From Paraphoma chrysanthemicola (lineage: Eukaryota; Ascomycota; Dothideomycetes; Pleosporales; Phaeosphaeriaceae), in assembly GCA_020744225.1 (NCBI GenBank), contig JAGMWG010000002.1, positions 496,001-560,000 on the forward strand: a DNA stretch of 64,000 bases. The letters are read 5' to 3'. Each line of letters begins with the position of its first letter. The first letter of the stretch is position 1. Shown in pieces: positions 44,020 through 53,568 of this stretch. The notes beneath the pieces are model-generated. The model was not told the origin of the DNA and did not search any database. It saw only the letters and a list, made by a program, of their open reading frames with translations. The position numbers and the translations under genes are program-made.

Positions 44020-47000
44020 CTACTTTACTAACGCCCCGGCCTTCCCAATCAAAGCCTCAACATCCCCCACCACCCCTTGATCCTCCAACCACCCCCTCGC
44101 CTTCTCCACAACCAGTTCCCAACTTCCTTCAAACTCTCTCAACTTCTTCTCAAACACCGCAATCACCAGCGCTGTCACGAAAACTGTTGCATGAACTCCT
44201 GCCTTCTCAAATTCACCCTTGAACGTCTGCTCCTGGATCTGCAGCGCAACTAAAAGTGCACTCGACCCCTCCCAAGACCCTTCAAACGTTTGCAGCGAGA
44301 TGAGGTATGTAGACAGCTCTTCCGGCGTCTTACTGGCCGGACTAAAAGAAAAGTTTGTGCTTGCGAACAATTTCCCTTGTGCAAACCCGCTTCCCGTCGC
44401 GACCGGCGGCGTAGGATTTGCAATCACATTCGCAGTCCCAAATGCAGGTTTAGGAGGCGCGTAGCCAGGACTAGTTGGCGTTAACCCGGTACTAGTTGGC
44501 GTGAGTCCGGGACTTGTTGGCGAATACCCAGGGCTCGTGGGAGAGTAATGCGGACTCTGAGGCGAGAAACTACGGGTTTGGGACGAAGCTGGTGCGTATG
44601 CTGCAGGTGAATAGGGGATTATGTGGTGAGCATCCATATCGGGAAATGCGGCTTCGCCGTCGTCGAGGAAACTGTCAAAATCGAAGTTCTCCAGAGCGGC
44701 GTCATCGCCTAGACCCATCGATACAGGATCTATTGGACCACTGAACGAATTAGAGAAGTGCATGCTGTAACCCTGGGGAGCTCCGTCGCCGAAGGATTGT
44801 GCGCCAGGGGGAGGCGGAGGAGGAGCTGCGCTTGATGCTGGAGGTGGAGGAGGAAATGCGCCGGATGCTGGAGGTGGAGGAGGAACTGCACCTGGTGCTT
44901 GAGGTGGGGCGGCAAAACTCGCAGATAAAGGAGGCAGTGGTGGCGGCGCACCGTGGGGATACAGTTTTTGCTTTTCAGCGTCGGATAGGCTTGACAGCAT
45001 GCGTCTTTTCGGGTTGTCTTGGTGGAGAACCAGGAGGCCCATTTGATAGTCACGAAGCTGCTCGGCGTGCGACTTCGTCGAGTCTTGAGAAGGTTGATGT
45101 TCAGGAGCATCTTGTTCTTGTCGTGCCATCAAGAGACGTTTCTTATTTTGCTGTTCAAGTACGATGAGCTGGTCGTCGTAGTCCTGCATTGCGCTGGTGC
45201 TTTGTGGTGCAGCACCGAAGAGTGCTGATGAGCTTGCGGCTGGGGTTGCGCTTCCAAAGCCTCCACTGGGTGGCGGTGGCGGTCTACTTCCGAACAATGA
45301 CATGGTGGGAGCCTGAGCAGGAGCTGCACTTCCAAACGCCGCCGCGTTCCTGAAAGGACCGCCAGTGTTACTCGAGTTGGCAGATCCGAATGGATTCGGA
45401 GCGGCGGCAGATTGCGATCTTCCAAAGAGGCCGCCACCACTTGTCAGTGGAGCAGCGGGAGCAGCAGAAGAAGAAGACCGAGACCCGAAAAGACCTCCAA
45501 AGAGACCGTTCGATGTCTTCGCCTTTGCCGTGCTGCCAAAGAGCTGCGCCTGTGACGAGAGGTTGTTTGCATTCTGAGATAAATCGTCCAACGTCTCACC
45601 GCGTTCCAGGCTACTATCAAACCCGCTGCGGGCACGCGATGCAGACTTTCTCGATGGCATCATTTGTTGAGTCTGCATGGATCGTAGGTTTTGGTTGAAT
45701 ATTGCTGAGGGACCTGTGGTATCGTTGTTAGCTATGCGGGCTAGTCGCTGTCTGTTCATTGGCAGTTGGACGTTGCCCCCATCAAGAGGAGTAGGTGCAA
45801 CGATTCGTTGTATCGAGGCATTTTGGCGCTCCACTTCGCTGCTCATCGAGCGGCCTAATTGTCGAAGTCGTTCAACGGGTCCTACCAATTTTTCACAGCT
45901 TGCGGTAGTGCCTTCTTCTTCTGCCACTAAGAATCCATCCGAGTCAGAGTCGGACTTGATCCTGGGTGCAGCGAACGTGGATCGGAGGAGTGTTGGGCCT
46001 TGAATAATGGATGGAAATGTCGCAGACTTACTCTGTGGAAACCTATCCTGAGAAGGGATATCTTCAAGCCACTCCCAGCCTTCACTTTCCTTAGCCGCCT
46101 CTTCCTTTGAGCGCTTGTTTGACTCTACAGCCACAAATGAGCACCATTTACCTCCAACTTGGAATTGAACACCAAGTCTCACTGCTTCACGCTCCACCAT
46201 GTCACTGAAACGTCCTTCGAATTTTGTCTTGATCAGTGCACCCGACTCGTCTTTCGCTTCTGGTAGCCATCCACGGCCCTGCTCGAGCTCAGAGATTGCT
46301 TTCTTTGCCGCCAGCTGATGAATGGTCTCGCCAGGTTCGTCTAAGACCTGAATGGGAATCTCGAGTTCAAGAGGCCCATGTTGACTTGTTCCGCGGAGAA
46401 GTACAGACTTTGGTGTAGCTGAAGGTGCGTCGGGGCCAAGGAGGAGGTAGACGGTCGTCCGATTGAAGGCAAAGAGCGAAGGAATGTTTTGTGGTGCTTG
46501 GAGAATCCTGGGGACCGGGATCTTGGGAAGATGCGCATACTTTGCCTCGCCACTCTCGTCGTAGGCCGGCAGTTCTTCCTTGTCGGGGTCTGCGGAAGTA
46601 TCGAACAGGGAAATGGGCTTCTTCTGATGATTGTTAGCAAGGCGATAATGAATGGTCCCAGGCATCACACATACATTTTCTGCCTTCTTCTCCTCCAGAT
46701 CAAGCTTCACCTTCAGGCTATCTGCTACTTTCTCGATAATCTCGAAATCATCTTCCTCGGAAACTGATGCTTCACGCTGCGAGTACTTGACTTCTAAGGT
46801 GTAATCATTGACATGGGGTGACAATGCCCCCTTGAGCATTCTCACCACTTTGGTGTCCATCTTCTCGCCTTCGCCAACTGTCTGGGAGAAGCCACCACCT
46901 GCTTTGGCAACGCCCTCGATCAGCGCATGAGAAACGCCATTGCCGATGCCCAGAGTGAAGAAGCGCATGGGCGCCTTGCTTTCTGTGACCGACTGATTAA

Positions 47001-48249
47001 GGTAAGAGAAAAGTGCGGACTGGTCCCAGATCTCTCCATCTGTCAAGAGCATGACATCGAGTGGGATGTCGTTGTACCGTTGCTCAATCGTCCTTTTCAG
47101 CGGAGCGAGCATCTCTGTGCCACCATAGTTGGCGGTGAAGCTGTCAGCATGGCGGATAGCCTCATCAAGTGTCTGCTGGCTGTACGTGACGCTCTTCGGC
47201 CAAAGGAACGAGTATGACGATCCGAAAGAACATATGTTGAACTTGACACCGACTGGAAGGGATTTTAAGAAAACTTTCAGGGCCTGTACGACGAGGGTTA
47301 TCCGACTACCTGCCATACTCCCACTTCGATCGCAGACAAACACTAGCTCTGGCTTTTCCGCAGGAAGCGCAAACTTTGGCACCAGCGTGGCCATCAGAGC
47401 TCGGTGGTTTGGGATTGTGGGATGGTTCTCAAGAACGGCCTTAGGCACGCCAGTGTTCTTTGCAACAATCTGCACCACGAAATCTGTATCGAGCTGTGCG
47501 GTACCGAGTGTCAATGTTGCGGAAGCCTTGGTCATAGTAGGCTCGGCATTGGGTGCTATTGACGTTGTGCCCATGGTCATGGAGATGGGGTGAGAGGGTG
47601 ACTGGATTTTCTGAACGAAGGACCCATCTGCCATTTCAGCATCCACGGTTATGGAGATACCACTGTCCTGCGCGCTTATTGCTGAAGATGTTTGGAGTCC
47701 ACCCGGGTAGTTACCATAACGCGGGCATATGACGTTTGGAATTGTATAGCGGATGCCATCGACTTCCATGTCGTGCTTCAACTCGCCAAGATATGTGATC
47801 TTGATGATGACTTTTGCGCTAGGGGGAATATTTCCCACGGTCGTGGTGAAGACATCAGAGGCTTCCGGAAGTTGCTCGAATAGGCCTGCTGTCTCTCCCC
47901 TCGCCACAGCCTCTTTGAACACCGCACGAGCCTTTTCCTTCTCTTTCACTTCGCCAACGATGGTCCGATCTCCAACATGGCATGTGAAGCCAACCACGCT
48001 GACTCCATCGTAGAGCGGAAACGTGTATCGAACTTCTCGGATACCTTTGTTATCTGAAGGATTGATGAATGTCTGTGTGAGTAGCGTCCGCGATGTTGTG
48101 GCTAGAACAGTTGCATGTGCTTGAAGCTCGACCTGAGGGAGGTATGTCTTCTGCAAGCGTCCGTTGAAAGTGATATTGTAGTAGAGACCGCAGATATGCT
48201 CACGCCATGGTGGAGGTGGCGTGTAGTAATTTGATCCGCCAAACACCAT
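44020..48249 (-). CDS. VIT and vWA domain protein with FG-rich, Pro-rich and CTD-like regions
   Basis: Single exon, 1409 aa from MVFGGSNYY (48249); the frame runs 55 codons further upstream without family-like sequence. Residues ~1-150 form a VIT domain (FNGRLQKTYLPQVELQAHA, VGEVKEKEKARAVFKEAVARGETA). A vWA domain follows at ~295-470 with an intact MIDAS (FVCDRSGSMAGS, and LLTDGE). Then comes a mixed region, an FG-rich low-complexity stretch (~900-1060: GLFGGLFGS, SLFGSRPPPPP, ALFGAAP), poly-Pro blocks, and near residues 1235-1262 four heptads like the RNA polymerase II CTD (YSPTSPG, YSPTSPG, LTPTSTG, LTPTSPG). The last ~110 residues are helical. The family is common in fungi and resembles the PARP4/inter-alpha-inhibitor module; its role is unknown. 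Confidence 0.88.
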   Translation of the reverse strand: MVFGGSNYYTPPPPWREHICGLYYNITFNGRLQKTYLPQVELQAHATVLATTSRTLLTQTFINPSDNKGIREVRYTFPLYDGVSVVGFTCHVGDRTIVGEVKEKEKARAVFKEAVARGETAGLFEQLPEASDVFTTTVGNIPPSAKVIIKITYLGELKHDMEVDGIRYTIPNVICPRYGNYPGGLQTSSAISAQDSGISITVDAEMADGSFVQKIQSPSHPISMTMGTTSIAPNAEPTMTKASATLTLGTAQLDTDFVVQIVAKNTGVPKAVLENHPTIPNHRALMATLVPKFALPAEKPELVFVCDRSGSMAGSRITLVVQALKVFLKSLPVGVKFNICSFGSSYSFLWPKSVTYSQQTLDEAIRHADSFTANYGGTEMLAPLKRTIEQRYNDIPLDVMLLTDGEIWDQSALFSYLNQSVTESKAPMRFFTLGIGNGVSHALIEGVAKAGGGFSQTVGEGEKMDTKVVRMLKGALSPHVNDYTLEVKYSQREASVSEEDDFEIIEKVADSLKVKLDLEEKKAENVCVMPGTIHYRLANNHQKKPISLFDTSADPDKEELPAYDESGEAKYAHLPKIPVPRILQAPQNIPSLFAFNRTTVYLLLGPDAPSATPKSVLLRGTSQHGPLELEIPIQVLDEPGETIHQLAAKKAISELEQGRGWLPEAKDESGALIKTKFEGRFSDMVEREAVRLGVQFQVGGKWCSFVAVESNKRSKEEAAKESEGWEWLEDIPSQDRFPQSKSATFPSIIQGPTLLRSTFAAPRIKSDSDSDGFLVAEEEGTTASCEKLVGPVERLRQLGRSMSSEVERQNASIQRIVAPTPLDGGNVQLPMNRQRLARIANNDTTGPSAIFNQNLRSMQTQQMMPSRKSASRARSGFDSSLERGETLDDLSQNANNLSSQAQLFGSTAKAKTSNGLFGGLFGSRSSSSAAPAAPLTSGGGLFGRSQSAAAPNPFGSANSSNTGGPFRNAAAFGSAAPAQAPTMSLFGSRPPPPPSGGFGSATPAASSSALFGAAPQSTSAMQDYDDQLIVLEQQNKKRLLMARQEQDAPEHQPSQDSTKSHAEQLRDYQMGLLVLHQDNPKRRMLSSLSDAEKQKLYPHGAPPPLPPLSASFAAPPQAPGAVPPPPPASGAFPPPPPASSAAPPPPPPGAQSFGDGAPQGYSMHFSNSFSGPIDPVSMGLGDDAALENFDFDSFLDDGEAAFPDMDAHHIIPYSPAAYAPASSQTRSFSPQSPHYSPTSPGYSPTSPGLTPTSTGLTPTSPGYAPPKPAFGTANVIANPTPPVATGSGFAQGKLFASTNFSFSPASKTPEELSTYLISLQTFEGSWEGSSALLVALQIQEQTFKGEFEKAGVHATVFVTALVIAVFEKKLREFEGSWELVVEKARGWLEDQGVVGDVEALIGKAGALVK

Positions 48250-49000
48250 TTCGTTCACTGTGTATTTTGCGTGGGAAGGGTGACAATTCAAATAGAGATT
48301 CCAGAGTATATGTATCGGCTGAATGTGCTTAACGGAGCAACGGTGACGGGCGAGATGAGCTCCTGGCGTCGACGGTGATGCAGTGCAATATAGCTTCGAG
48401 GAATTGGAGAACAAGATGCAGAGAAAGTAGCGAGCGACTATCTTGGGACTGAAGTATGCCTTTGGAGCCTAGCTCACCGGATCGTCCAAATGGGTGCCTG
48501 GCGCCGGACTGGCAGCCTATGGTGAGGGCCTAAACGGCTTCGAGTCATCTCAAGCGACGGTACCTGCGTCAATTGACGTCAAACCAATAGATTGAGAGCG
48601 AAAAACTATCGTGCGAAGCCTCAATGAGGGGAGTAATAGACTTGTTGCGGAAGAACACGAGTGGCACGATAAAGTTCCCTATCAAGCGCGGACAAGCGAC
48701 ACAGCTGAGTGGTGGAGGCGTCGGGATCCCTGCCCAAAAAGAGGCGCAGCAAGGCGATTTACCATCAGCACAGACTGCCACGTGATTGTGCCTTGGAGGC
48801 ATGCTGATGCCTCCGACAACAACGCTGGTGCCTTCCATTCAGGTGCCGATGTGGAGTAACGGTACTTGTAGTTGAAACAAGAGGCATTGTGTCGCACAAG
48901 GGTGGGCGATCCGGCTTGCCCCTCTTTGGCAAGGCGGCTGGACCCTGAACGTCAGGCTGCAGAAAAGTCGCAAAAGTCATTCAGAGTCTCGCACGAAAGA
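48250..49000. promoter_or_regulatory. Divergent promoter region, VIT/vWA protein and DEG1
   Basis: About 750 bp between the two divergent starts. The DEG1 frame is open back to 48872 but that leader is unlikely to be translated. No other gene seen. Confidence 0.35.
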
Positions 49001-50944
49001 ATGCCGCAGCTGCTCGCCTTGCTGCCCCACGCCTTTCCCGAATTCCACAGATCGCTGCACATACTCTTCTGCACGCGTCGCGGCTTCCACAAGCTCTCAA
49101 GAGTGCCCAGGCGTGTGCAATTGCGGGGCTTCTATCCTGCGAGAGAGGCGATGGCGGGGACGTACGACACATGGACGCAAAAGCAATTGATTGCGCGTAT
49201 AGCGCAACTAGAGCAGCAGATAGGCAATGAAAACATTACTGCGACCGATGTGTCTGAGCCGAATCCTGCAACCTTCACAAGCTTCCCAATCCCCTCGCCC
49301 TCCAACGAGTCGAAACCACTAGCATTTCGCAAGGCCCCGAAACCGCCGCCCAAAGCGTTCGATGCGTCCAAGTACAGCTCACGGCTGATTGCGTTGAAAT
49401 TTGCGTATCTTGGCCAAAAGTACAATGGCTTCGAACATCACAACAACAATTCGACGCCGCTACCAACAATCGAAGAAGAGTTGTGGAAAGCGCTGGTAAA
49501 AACGCGATTGATCAGTCCTACGCCAGTGGATGGTAACACCACCGACTACAGCAGGGTAGATCGAAAGACTTTCGCGGCATGGGATAAAGAGGGTGTAGAC
49601 ATAAATTGGGAAGGCTGCGAATATTCAAAGTGCGGGAGGACTGATCGCGGAGTGAGCGCATTTGGGCAGGTCATTGGCGTACGGGTTCGAAGCAATAGGC
49701 CACCACCAAAGCTTGAAGCATCACCAGAAAGTAACGATGGGGAAGAAGAGCGTGTTGACAGATCTTTGACAGCGACGGACAGCGAGCCGGAGGCACCAGC
49801 CAAGTCCTTCAACGAACTGACCGACGAGCTTCCTTACATTCAGCTGTTGAATCGCGTTCTCCCACCCGAGATTCGAGTATATGCATGGTGTCCCAATCCA
49901 CCAGAGGACTTCAGCGCACGCTTCTCATGTAAAGAGCGACGATACAAGTACTTCTTCACGAATCCTTCTTTCGCGCCAGTGCCAGGTTCGTCAGGGCTCT
50001 ATAGCGGCGCATCGAACGAGGGCGAAGAGCAGCCAATGCGCGAAGGCTGGCTCGACATCGCTGCCATGCAAGCCGGCTGCGACGCCCTGATAGGCCTTCA
50101 CGACTTCCGCAACTTCTGCAAAATCGACGCCTCGAAACAACTCACCAATTTCAAACGCCGCATCTTCCACGCCTCCATCGACGAAGTCTCGCCGCTATCC
50201 GTGCCGGCATTTCTCTCCCATTCCGCCCTCGCAACACCGGGGTCGTCATCGCCCCAGCCGAAAATGTACGCCTTCACACTCCATGGCTCCGCGTTTCTTT
50301 GGCACCAAGTCCGCTCCATCGTCGCTATACTGTTCCTCATCGGACAGCGCCTGGAAACCCCATCACTAGTCACACAACTCTTAGACATCGCCGCCAATCC
50401 CACCCGGCCGAAATACGAAATGGCATCCGATGCCCCGCTCGTGCTCTGGGACTGTATTTTCCCCGCCGCAGAAGAAGTACAGAGCAGTGAAGAGCGCGAA
50501 CACGGGTACGAAGACCGTTTGAATTGGATATACGTGGGTGATGAGGGCGGGATTGAACCAAAGGGCAAGGGCAAGAGAGGCGAGGCGAGTAGTATTGGTA
50601 GAGGCAAGTGGGGACGAGGTGGTGTGATTGATGATGTCTGGGAGGTGTGGCGGGGGAATAAGATCGATGAGACGTTGTCCGCCTTACTACTTGATAGGAT
50701 TGCGGAGCAAGGGAAGGCGACGTTGCATCAGAAAGATGATGGGCAGAGTATAGCTGAGTCGAGAGCGACGCCGAGTCCGAGAGTGTTTGATGGTGGGAAT
50801 ATCGGGAAAGCGAAAGGGAACTATATACCCGTACTGTGGCGGGAGAGACAGGAGCCAGTGGAAGTAGTGAATGAGCGGTATGCGAAGAGGAAAGGATGGG
50901 AGTATCCGAGAATACATGCCAGGGAAGAGGAAGCAGATGAGTAG
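49001..50944 (+). CDS. DEG1: tRNA pseudouridine synthase DEG1/PUS3
   Basis: Single exon, 647 aa from Met at 49001 (597 aa from Met at 49151). TruA-family enzyme that makes pseudouridine at positions 38/39 of tRNA anticodon arms. Seen: IALKFAYLGQKYNGFEHH, GCEYSKCGRTDRGVSAFGQVI with the catalytic Asp, LNRVLPPEIRVYAWCP, FSCKERRYKYFF, LIGLHDFRNFCKID and GSAFLWHQVRSIVAILFLIGQ. MAGTYDTWTQKQLIARIAQLEQQ matches the usual start of cytosolic homologues. The 50 residues between the two Mets are Arg/Leu/Phe-rich with few acids and look like a mitochondrial targeting sequence. Yeast Deg1 modifies both cytosolic and mitochondrial tRNAs, so two products from alternative starts are plausible. The C-terminal ~110 residues are a fungal extension. 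Confidence 0.92.
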   Translation: MPQLLALLPHAFPEFHRSLHILFCTRRGFHKLSRVPRRVQLRGFYPAREAMAGTYDTWTQKQLIARIAQLEQQIGNENITATDVSEPNPATFTSFPIPSPSNESKPLAFRKAPKPPPKAFDASKYSSRLIALKFAYLGQKYNGFEHHNNNSTPLPTIEEELWKALVKTRLISPTPVDGNTTDYSRVDRKTFAAWDKEGVDINWEGCEYSKCGRTDRGVSAFGQVIGVRVRSNRPPPKLEASPESNDGEEERVDRSLTATDSEPEAPAKSFNELTDELPYIQLLNRVLPPEIRVYAWCPNPPEDFSARFSCKERRYKYFFTNPSFAPVPGSSGLYSGASNEGEEQPMREGWLDIAAMQAGCDALIGLHDFRNFCKIDASKQLTNFKRRIFHASIDEVSPLSVPAFLSHSALATPGSSSPQPKMYAFTLHGSAFLWHQVRSIVAILFLIGQRLETPSLVTQLLDIAANPTRPKYEMASDAPLVLWDCIFPAAEEVQSSEEREHGYEDRLNWIYVGDEGGIEPKGKGKRGEASSIGRGKWGRGGVIDDVWEVWRGNKIDETLSALLLDRIAEQGKATLHQKDDGQSIAESRATPSPRVFDGGNIGKAKGNYIPVLWRERQEPVEVVNERYAKRKGWEYPRIHAREEEADE

Positions 50945-51005
50945 ATACAAAGTAGTCGGGATTTGAATGGAAGAAATTATCCAATGACCACCCAATTCTC
51001 ACCGA

Positions 51006-51861
51006 CTAAGTCCTTACAATCCCTTTCTCAGCCACCTCGCTTCCCTCCTTTCCCTTCCCGTCCTCCTCCGTCCCCCACAACCCCCTCTTTGCTCCCCGCC
51101 ACACCACCTCCAACACCTCCCTCCTGGGCACCATCTTGGGGAACACAACCACAACCTTTTCCTCTTGTTTAACTACCACACCCAGATAGAACCTGATCTC
51201 GAACCCCTTGAACGCCTCGTGGATCACAATGTCCTGGATACTTGTCGAAGGGATGAAGCGCGTGGTCGCGGATTGCAGGTATGTTGGCGACGACGTGGAG
51301 GTTTGAACGCCGAGGTTGCGGAGGATGAGCAGGGATTCTTCTATGTTTTTGGTCAGTAATGTCTACTGGTGGAGGAAGATAGGAGAAAGGGAAAGTACCA
51401 GTATATGGTCTACGCAACGCTAGATATATGACGAGACAGGCGCTGGGCAAGATGTAGAACCAGGGCCATGCTTCGATGATGTGTAGTGGTTCCCAGTCAT
51501 TAAGAGGATTGAGTAGACGAGCGAGGAGACGTGGTACTTTCTCAGGTAATGTGAGACGCCATTTCAACAAGAGCACAAATGTCGCGCCCAAGACCGCAAA
51601 CGTCCTCAAAAGATTGCCGATATACTGTGCTAGTCGCGCGGGGAGGGTTGCGGGCAATTCACGCGTCGAGACTGTGTAACAGATGGTGGACGGAGTGGGC
51701 TCCAGGACTCGTAGATGCTGGGCAGGCGGGGCGGTGAGCCGCTGCAGGAGGGCTCGCATTCTCATCGGAGAATCATCGCGAGGGATCTCGGGTGGGATAT
51801 GGGGAGTGTGAGAGGGCGGTGGACCAAGCGCATTCGCAAGAGGTAGAGGTCCTAGCTCCAT
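51006..51861 (-). CDS. GPI15: GPI-GlcNAc transferase subunit PIG-H/GPI15
   Basis: Two exons, 51861-51399 and 51340-51006, giving 265 aa. The N-terminal part has a Pro-rich leader and two hydrophobic segments (LRTFAVLGATFVLLLKW, ~95-112, and WPWFYILPSACLVIYLAL, ~135-152). These are followed by EESLLILRNLGVQTS, FIPSTSIQDIVIHEAF and IRFYLGVVVKQEEKVVVVFPKMVPRREVLEVVW, the PIG-H domain (PF10181). PIG-H is part of the ER membrane complex (with PIG-A, -C, -P, -Y, -Q) that transfers GlcNAc to phosphatidylinositol, the first step of GPI-anchor synthesis. It tails into the 3' region of DEG1 and is divergent from HUB1 across only 160 bp. Confidence 0.88.
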
Positions 51862-52021
51862 GTGTTTAGGCGGCTTCGGTGGTTTACATCATTCTCCGCA
51901 ACTTTACCTCCACTGCACCAACACACCAGTACCAGCACCTCCAACTCCAACTCCAGCACTTTTTGCAGCCACCTACTCGAGTAAAGATATTCAATCCTCG
52001 AAAGACATACACGGCCATATA
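51862..52021. promoter_or_regulatory. Short bidirectional promoter GPI15/HUB1
   Basis: Only 160 bp separates the start codons of the two divergent genes, so transcription of both is likely to start from this segment. No specific element identified. Confidence 0.4.
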
Positions 52022-52717
52022 ATGCCGTCACCATCACCACCGCGCGATGCGGACCCAGCGCCCATTGACGCAAAACCCAAATCCGAGCCGCAGCCCGACC
52101 GCACCCGCTCAAGATCGCGTTCCCCTCGCCGCAGTCCCACCCGCAAGCCCAAGAACTTCTCAGGTCTAAAGTGGAAAAACGATAAGCGAGACAGCCGGGA
52201 CCACGACGACAGACGCAGAGACGACCGCGGTTCTGAACGGCGAGAACGTAGAGACTACGACCGCGACGATAGGCGCCGAGATGATCGCGATGACAGGCGG
52301 CGCGACGACAGATTCTCCGACCGCCGCCGCGACGACGACAGACGACGCGACGACCGGCATCCCGATCGCCGCGAACGCGCGCGCTCACATGAGCGCAGGC
52401 CCCGGGAGGATCGAGACCGCAAGCCCCGCGAGCCGCGCGAAAAGAAGCCCGCCGCACCGGCCGTCGCAGCGACTGGCGAAGCGATGATTATTGTCACGGT
52501 CAACGATCGGCTCGGCACAAAAACACAGGTTCCGTGCTTGCCGTCTGACCCTGTCAAGGTGTTGAAGGCTATGGTTGCGGCGAAGATTGGGCGGCCGGTG
52601 CATGAGATTATGTTGAAGAGGCAGGGAGAGAGGCCGTTTCATGATAGTCTGAGTTTGGCGGATTATAGTATAAGTAACGGGGTGCAGATTGATTTGGAGT
52701 TGAATACGGGCGATTAG
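52022..52717 (+). CDS. HUB1: Ubiquitin-like HUB1/UBL5 fused to an Arg/Asp-rich N-terminal domain
   Basis: Single exon, 231 aa. The C-terminal ~76 residues are a Hub1/UBL5 fold: IIVTVNDRLGTKTQVPC, VKVLKAMVAAKIG, ISLADYSI-like LSLADYSISNG and VQIDLELN. Hub1 is a non-covalent ubiquitin-like modulator of the spliceosome that binds HIND motifs of Snu66/Prp38. The canonical protein is ~73 residues and ends with a double Tyr; here the end is LELNTGD and the double Tyr is absent. The N-terminal ~150 residues begin with RSRSRSPRRSPTRKP and continue as dense RRRDDRDD repeats, like the RS/RD tails of splicing factors. An internal Met just before the Hub1 part could give a short form. Nuclear. Its 3' end faces DIB1. 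Confidence 0.85.
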   Translation: MPSPSPPRDADPAPIDAKPKSEPQPDRTRSRSRSPRRSPTRKPKNFSGLKWKNDKRDSRDHDDRRRDDRGSERRERRDYDRDDRRRDDRDDRRRDDRFSDRRRDDDRRRDDRHPDRRERARSHERRPREDRDRKPREPREKKPAAPAVAATGEAMIIVTVNDRLGTKTQVPCLPSDPVKVLKAMVAAKIGRPVHEIMLKRQGERPFHDSLSLADYSISNGVQIDLELNTGD

Positions 52718-53136
52718 GCGGAAATGGGATGGGATGGGATGGGATGAGCGAATTGAATGGCAGGAACTGGGCAGGTGAAAGGGAGTCCTGGAGGCCATAT
52801 GTGATACCCAGAAAATATGAACAGGTCCAAAAAGGAAAAGTTGATGCGATTTATTGCATTTTCGTCCTCTATCCAAGACATGAAATCATGCAGCCTCGTA
52901 CACCTTAAGTGTCGAGTGATGTAAACAAAATCGAAAAACGCCCCGGAAAGATCCTATGTTCCCAGTCTGAGTAGTCTGTGAGCTTAAAGAGATCAATAAC
53001 TCTTCAACGTGTTTCCATACCTTCCAATCATACCCAAAACGCCAATCATCCACGTCTTCACCACTCAGACAGCACCAAGACGCTCTTCCATGCCAGCGCG
53101 ATGCCTTTAATATATCCCAACAGCATGCATCACACC
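52718..53136. other. Convergent intergenic region with GGGAT repeats
   Basis: About 420 bp between the stop codons of HUB1 (plus) and DIB1 (minus), expected to contain both 3' UTRs. Near 52726-52745 a short tandem of GGGAT units occurs. No gene seen. Confidence 0.4.
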
Positions 53137-53568
53137 TCAATACCTATACCTCGTACTATAATCCTTCGGACTAACAACCAGACCCCTCCCCTTCTTCGCA
53201 CCCCTGTACACCGTCTCCAGGATATCAATCAACTCGCCCTTATCTTCGAGCACCCAATTCAGCTTGTTATTATTACCCGTGCCGAAATCACACATCATGT
53301 GTTTGTTGCGGAAGAAAAACATAATCGTCATCGGATCGTACAGTTCGTACATGGCTTTGAAATCGGGGACCTCGTCCAGGTCGCACAGGTAGATGGTTGC
53401 GAAGTTCTTGACCCGGTCGGCGATCTTGTACAGGATTTCGTCTTGTGACATGCATTGTGGGTCTGAGTCGCGGCCGAAGCGGATTACGACGAGTCGGTCT
53501 TCTTCGCTGAGGATGGCTTGGTCGACGTGCCAGCCGGTGCGGAGGTGAGGGAGGACGACGGAGCCCAT
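53137..53568 (-). CDS. DIB1: Spliceosomal U5 snRNP thioredoxin-like protein DIB1/DIM1
   Basis: Single exon, 143 aa, the exact length expected. It closely follows human TXNL4A/U5-15kD throughout: LPHLRTGWHVDQAILSEEDR, VVIRFGRDSDPQCM, VPDFKAMYELYDPMTIMFFF, RNKHMMCDFGTGNNNKLNW and RGLVVSPKDYSTRYRY. It is a thioredoxin-fold component of the U4/U6.U5 tri-snRNP required for pre-mRNA splicing, released at activation. The thioredoxin CxxC is absent, as normal for this family. Convergent with HUB1. Confidence 0.97.
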   Translation of the reverse strand: MGSVVLPHLRTGWHVDQAILSEEDRLVVIRFGRDSDPQCMSQDEILYKIADRVKNFATIYLCDLDEVPDFKAMYELYDPMTIMFFFRNKHMMCDFGTGNNNKLNWVLEDKGELIDILETVYRGAKKGRGLVVSPKDYSTRYRY

